The translations under genes and the position numbers were made by a program. From Paraburkholderia nodosa DSM 21604 (lineage in GTDB: Bacteria; Pseudomonadota; Gammaproteobacteria; Burkholderiales; Burkholderiaceae), in NCBI RefSeq assembly GCF_000519185.1, contig NZ_JAFA01000005.1, forward strand, positions 293,026 to 357,025: a stretch of DNA of 64,000 nt. The letters run 5' to 3'. Below the pieces are notes generated by a model. The model was not told where the DNA came from and searched no databases. It was given only the letters and a program-made list of their open reading frames with translations. Below are positions 60,955 to 64,000 of the stretch, piece after piece. Numbering within the stretch: the first letter of the stretch is position 1; each line of letters begins with the position of its first letter.

Positions 60955-62928
60955 ATGTCCAAACGCCTTGTCCGAGTATATCGCGTGGTCGGTCTCGCAC
61001 TGACTGCCGCGGCACTCGTAGCATGCAGCACGGCGGACGCCGTGCGCCCCGTCGCACTGCCCGTAGGCGCAGTCCTTTCCAGCGACGATCAGACTTTCAT
61101 CCAGCTTCGCGAAGCCGCGCGCAACAACGATCCCGCGCGCGCCGCGCAACTCGCTGCGATGATTCCCGATTACCCGGCGCCGTCGTATCTCGAATACTTC
61201 CAGCTCAAGCCGCAGCTGTTCGATTCGCAGGGCCACGCGCGCATCGACGCGCCTGACGCGCCGGTGCTGTCGTTCCTGCAGCGCTACGACGGCCAGGCGA
61301 TCGCCGACCGCATGCGCAACGACTATCTGACCGTGCTCGGCGCGCGCCACGACTGGGCGAACTTCGACCAGCAATATTCGCGCTTCGTGCTCAACGACGA
61401 CACGCAGGTGAAGTGCTACGCGCTGGAGTCGCGTGCGGCGCGCGGCGAGAACGTCGCGAACGACGCGCGTGCGCTGCTCACCGAGCCGCGCTATTACGGC
61501 GACGGCTGCGTCGATCTCATCACCGCGCTTGCCATCAAAGGTCAGTTCTCGAGCGACGACGTCTGGCAGCAGATTCGCCTTTCCTACGAGCAGAACCAGA
61601 CCTCGACCGGCGCCAAGCTGCTCGACGGCCTTTCGCAGCGTCCCGATCCGACCGCCTTCAGCCAGGCCGTGAGCACGCCGCCGCTCACGCTCGCGCAAGG
61701 CGTTTCCGGCGATCCGCAGTCGCATCAGCTCGCGCTGCTGGCCATCACCGTGATGGCGCGCAACGACCCGGCCATGGCCGCGGCCACGTTCGCCACCGTC
61801 GCGCCGCAGCTCGCGTCGCCGGAGCGGGCGATCGGCTGGGGCACGATCGGCTATCAGGGCGCATTGAAGCGTCTGCCCGCCGCACTCGACTGGTATCGCC
61901 TCTCGGCCAACGCGCCGCTCTCGAGCCAGGCTTACGAATGGCGTACGCGCGCCGCGCTGCTGGGCGGCGACTGGACCATGGTGCGCTGGTCGATCGAACA
62001 GATGCCGGCCGCGCTGCGCGCGCAGCCGTCGTGGGTCTACTGGCACGCACGCGCGCTCAAGCAGGCCGGCGAAACGGGGCAGGCGAACCAGGAATTCGCG
62101 TCGATCTCGCCGGGCTATAACTTCTACGGCCAGCTCGCCACCGAAGAACTCGGCCAGAAGATCACCATCCCGCCGAAGACCACGGTGAGCGACGCCGAAA
62201 TCGCCCAGGCTGCGCAAACACCGGGCTTCGCGCTCGCGCAGCGCTTCTACGCGCTGAATCTGCGGCTCGAAGGCAATCGCGAATGGAACTGGCCGCTGCG
62301 CGGCATGAGCGATCGGCAGCTGCTCGCCGTCGCCGAATACGCGAAGCGCATCCAGCTGCTCGACCGCACCGTCAACACGGCCGACCGCACGCAAACGGAG
62401 CACGACTTCTCGCTGCGCTATCTCGCGCCGTTCCGCGACGTCGTGGAGCGCGACGCGCAAACCAACGGCCTCGACGTCGAATGGGCCTACGGCCTGATTC
62501 GCCAGGAATCGCGTTTCATTCTCAACGCGAAGTCGGGCGTGGGCGCGAGCGGTCTCATGCAGATCATGCCGGCCACGGCGCAGATGGTGGCGAAGAAGAT
62601 CGGCCTCGGGCCCCTGTCGCGCGACCAGCTCAACGATCTCGACACCAATATCCTGCTCGGAACGAACTATTTGTCGATGATCTACAATCAGTTCGACGGC
62701 TCCGCTGTGCTCGCCACCGCGGGCTACAACGCCGGGCCGGGCCGCCCGCGCGCATGGCGCCAGACTTTGCAGGGCGGCGTCGAGGGCGCCATCTTCGCGG
62801 AAACCATTCCGTTCCAGGAAACCCGCGATTACGTGAAAAACGTGTTGTCGAACACGGTCTACTATGCGGCGCTGTTCGAGGGCCGTCCGCAATCGCTGAA
62901 GGCGCGTCTCGGCTATATCTCGCCGTAA
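60955..62928 (+). CDS. slt: Soluble lytic murein transglycosylase (Slt70-like lipoprotein)
   Basis: This enzyme cleaves peptidoglycan to 1,6-anhydromuropeptides. A lipobox (AAALVACS, Cys near residue 23) predicts membrane anchoring, unlike E. coli Slt. A long alpha-helical superhelix covers about residues 40-480. The SLT domain follows: YGLIRQESRFILNAKSGVGA with the catalytic Glu in RQESRF, SGLMQIMPATAQMVAKKIGL, TNYLSMIYNQFDGSAVLATA and GYNAGPGRPRAW. Length 657. The ATG at 60955 is only 20 bp from the divergent cyclo-ligase start, so each promoter must lie within the other gene. Confidence 0.93.
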   Translation: MSKRLVRVYRVVGLALTAAALVACSTADAVRPVALPVGAVLSSDDQTFIQLREAARNNDPARAAQLAAMIPDYPAPSYLEYFQLKPQLFDSQGHARIDAPDAPVLSFLQRYDGQAIADRMRNDYLTVLGARHDWANFDQQYSRFVLNDDTQVKCYALESRAARGENVANDARALLTEPRYYGDGCVDLITALAIKGQFSSDDVWQQIRLSYEQNQTSTGAKLLDGLSQRPDPTAFSQAVSTPPLTLAQGVSGDPQSHQLALLAITVMARNDPAMAAATFATVAPQLASPERAIGWGTIGYQGALKRLPAALDWYRLSANAPLSSQAYEWRTRAALLGGDWTMVRWSIEQMPAALRAQPSWVYWHARALKQAGETGQANQEFASISPGYNFYGQLATEELGQKITIPPKTTVSDAEIAQAAQTPGFALAQRFYALNLRLEGNREWNWPLRGMSDRQLLAVAEYAKRIQLLDRTVNTADRTQTEHDFSLRYLAPFRDVVERDAQTNGLDVEWAYGLIRQESRFILNAKSGVGASGLMQIMPATAQMVAKKIGLGPLSRDQLNDLDTNILLGTNYLSMIYNQFDGSAVLATAGYNAGPGRPRAWRQTLQGGVEGAIFAETIPFQETRDYVKNVLSNTVYYAALFEGRPQSLKARLGYISP

Positions 62929-63077
62929 GCGCCGGGCCGTTACGCCGCGCCGTCTTCCCTTCATACGGAAACGCGCGCGGCATGACGGCACGCTGCGTGC
63001 TCCGTCTTCGGGCTGACGCGCTGCGGGACGAACCGGACCTCGTACGCGGCGGCGCCGTCTGCCCGAGGAGGTCGAAG

Positions 63078-64000
63078 ATGAGACATCAAGCCATTGCGGT
63101 CATCGGCGGTTCGGGATTCATCGGCAGCCATCTCGTCAACGCGCTCGTCGAGGCGGGCAAGGACGTGCGCGTCGCCACCCGCCGCCGCTACAACGCCCGC
63201 CATCTCACCCTGCTGCCCGTCGACGTGATCGAGGCCGATGTGTCCGATCCGGTCGCGCTCGCGGCCTTCGTCGAAAATGCGGACGCGGTCATCAATCTCG
63301 TCGGCACGCTCAACGGCGGGCGCGGCGATCCCTACGGCCCGGGCTTCGCGAAGCTGCACGTCGACTTGCCCACGAAGATCGTCGCCGCCTGCGAGGGCAA
63401 GGGCGTGCATCGCCTGATCCACATCAGCGCCATCGGCGCCGACCCGCGCGGGCCGAGCATGTACCTGCGCTCGAAGGGCGACGGCGAGAAAGCCGTGCAC
63501 GCGGCCACGGCGCTCGCCACCACCATCTTCCGGCCTTCCGTCGTGTTCGGTCCCGAGGACACCTTCCTGAACCGTTTCGCGCTCCTGCAGCGGCTCTTTC
63601 CAATGATTCCGCTCGCCATGCCCGACGCGAAGTTCCAGCCGGTGTTCGTGGGCGATGTATCGAAGGCGATCGTCAACGTGCTCGATCTCGACGCCGCGAG
63701 CGGGCACACTTACGAACTCGGCGGCCCGACGGTCTACACGCTCGAACAGTTGCTGCAGTATTGCGGCGACGTGGTGGGCCGCCACGCACGCATCATGCGG
63801 CTGCCCGACGCGTTTGGGCGCCTGCAGGCGCTGTCGTTCGAGATGGCGCCGGGCGTGCCGGTGCTCACGCGCGATAATCTCGATTCGATGAAGGTGGACA
63901 GCGTGCTGACCGGGCCGCTCGCACCCGAGCTCGATATCGAGCCCGCGAGCATCGAGACGATCGCGCCGCTCTATCTCGCCGACGCGTCGCTGCGTTCGCG
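63078..64000 (+). CDS. NAD(P)-binding epimerase/NDUFA9-like protein, cut off by the window end
   Basis: An open frame starts at ATG 63078 after GAGGAG and is still open after 307 codons at the window edge. It begins MRHQAIAVIGGSGFIGSHLV, a Rossmann GGSGFIGS motif at residues 10-17, followed by DVRVATRRRYNARHL, NLVGTLNGGRG, HISAIGADPRGPSMYLRSKG (the Tyr/Lys pair spaced YLRSK), FRPSVVFGPEDTFLNRFALL and VFVGDVSKAIV. This pattern is the atypical short-chain dehydrogenase group that includes complex I NDUFA9. The substrate is unknown. It lies 149 bp after slt on the same strand. Confidence 0.85.
   Translation, partial: MRHQAIAVIGGSGFIGSHLVNALVEAGKDVRVATRRRYNARHLTLLPVDVIEADVSDPVALAAFVENADAVINLVGTLNGGRGDPYGPGFAKLHVDLPTKIVAACEGKGVHRLIHISAIGADPRGPSMYLRSKGDGEKAVHAATALATTIFRPSVVFGPEDTFLNRFALLQRLFPMIPLAMPDAKFQPVFVGDVSKAIVNVLDLDAASGHTYELGGPTVYTLEQLLQYCGDVVGRHARIMRLPDAFGRLQALSFEMAPGVPVLTRDNLDSMKVDSVLTGPLAPELDIEPASIETIAPLYLADASLRS

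Noticed and set aside
1..64000. CRISPR arrays, tRNA or rRNA genes, insertion sequences, prophage or island borders
   Set aside because: No regular spaced repeats, cloverleaf or transposase/integrase signatures were seen, and base and codon use looked even throughout. A covariance search for tRNA could not be run.

Overview
The window is a GC-rich chromosomal segment from a betaproteobacterium. Gene content and protein sequences point to the Burkholderiaceae, most likely Burkholderia, Paraburkholderia or Caballeronia. The grounds are a two-domain FlgJ, a separate FlhDC-type flagellar regulon, a SAH riboswitch in front of ahcY, a pxpA-pxpC-pxpB set with DUF969/DUF979, and the general protein style. 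No rRNA, tRNA, CRISPR array, insertion sequence or prophage was seen, and nothing looks recently acquired.

Positions 195-34890 are one large flagellar locus. On the plus strand flhF-flhG-fliA comes first, ending at a terminator. Next, on the minus strand, is flgA-flgM-flgN. Diverging from flgA is the plus-strand block flgBCDEFGHIJ (rod, hook, rings), followed by a PilZ c-di-GMP brake gene (ycgR type) and flgK-flgL. A bidirectional terminator at about 19139-19163 separates flgL from two minus-strand blocks: fliL-M-N-O-P-Q-R and fliF-G-H-I-J-K. fliE diverges from fliF, and is followed by fliS-fliT, a second FliK-like gene and a FlhB C-terminal-like gene (flhX). Flagellin (fliC), cap (fliD), motAB, che genes, flhDC and flhBA are not in the window.

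The locus carries readable control logic. Three inverted repeats of the form GAATAG-N15/16-CTA(T/G) resemble FlhD4C2 boxes. They lie in the flgA/flgB gap, upstream of fliL and in the fliE/fliF gap. Each has a -10-like hexamer about 27-28 bp beyond it on every side that faces a gene. Four sigma-28 (FliA) promoter-like elements precede flgM, ycgR, flgK and fliS. Together these suggest a two-step cascade: FlhDC drives hook-basal-body genes, then FliA drives its own anti-sigma factor, hook junction proteins, chaperones, the motility brake and the fliK2/flhX pair.

Positions 34868-42118 hold metabolic and envelope genes: a coniferyl-aldehyde-type dehydrogenase, an AidB-like acyl-CoA dehydrogenase, a GMC oxidoreductase and a DUF937-OmpA fusion. 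Positions 42208-44559 are a LysR regulator diverging from lrgA-lrgB, with a T-N11-A operator between them. Positions 44672-47631 are the SAH-riboswitch-controlled ahcY, a small membrane protein and metF (methyl cycle). Positions 47965-53745 are dppABCDF (dipeptide ABC importer), followed by an overlapping TraB/GumN-type gene. Positions 55151-59587 hold DUF979, DUF969 and the 5-oxoprolinase genes pxpA, pxpC and pxpB, with a divergent MarR-type regulator and a palindromic operator. The window ends with a 5-formyltetrahydrofolate cyclo-ligase, a divergent soluble lytic transglycosylase and an NAD-binding epimerase-like gene cut off by the window edge.
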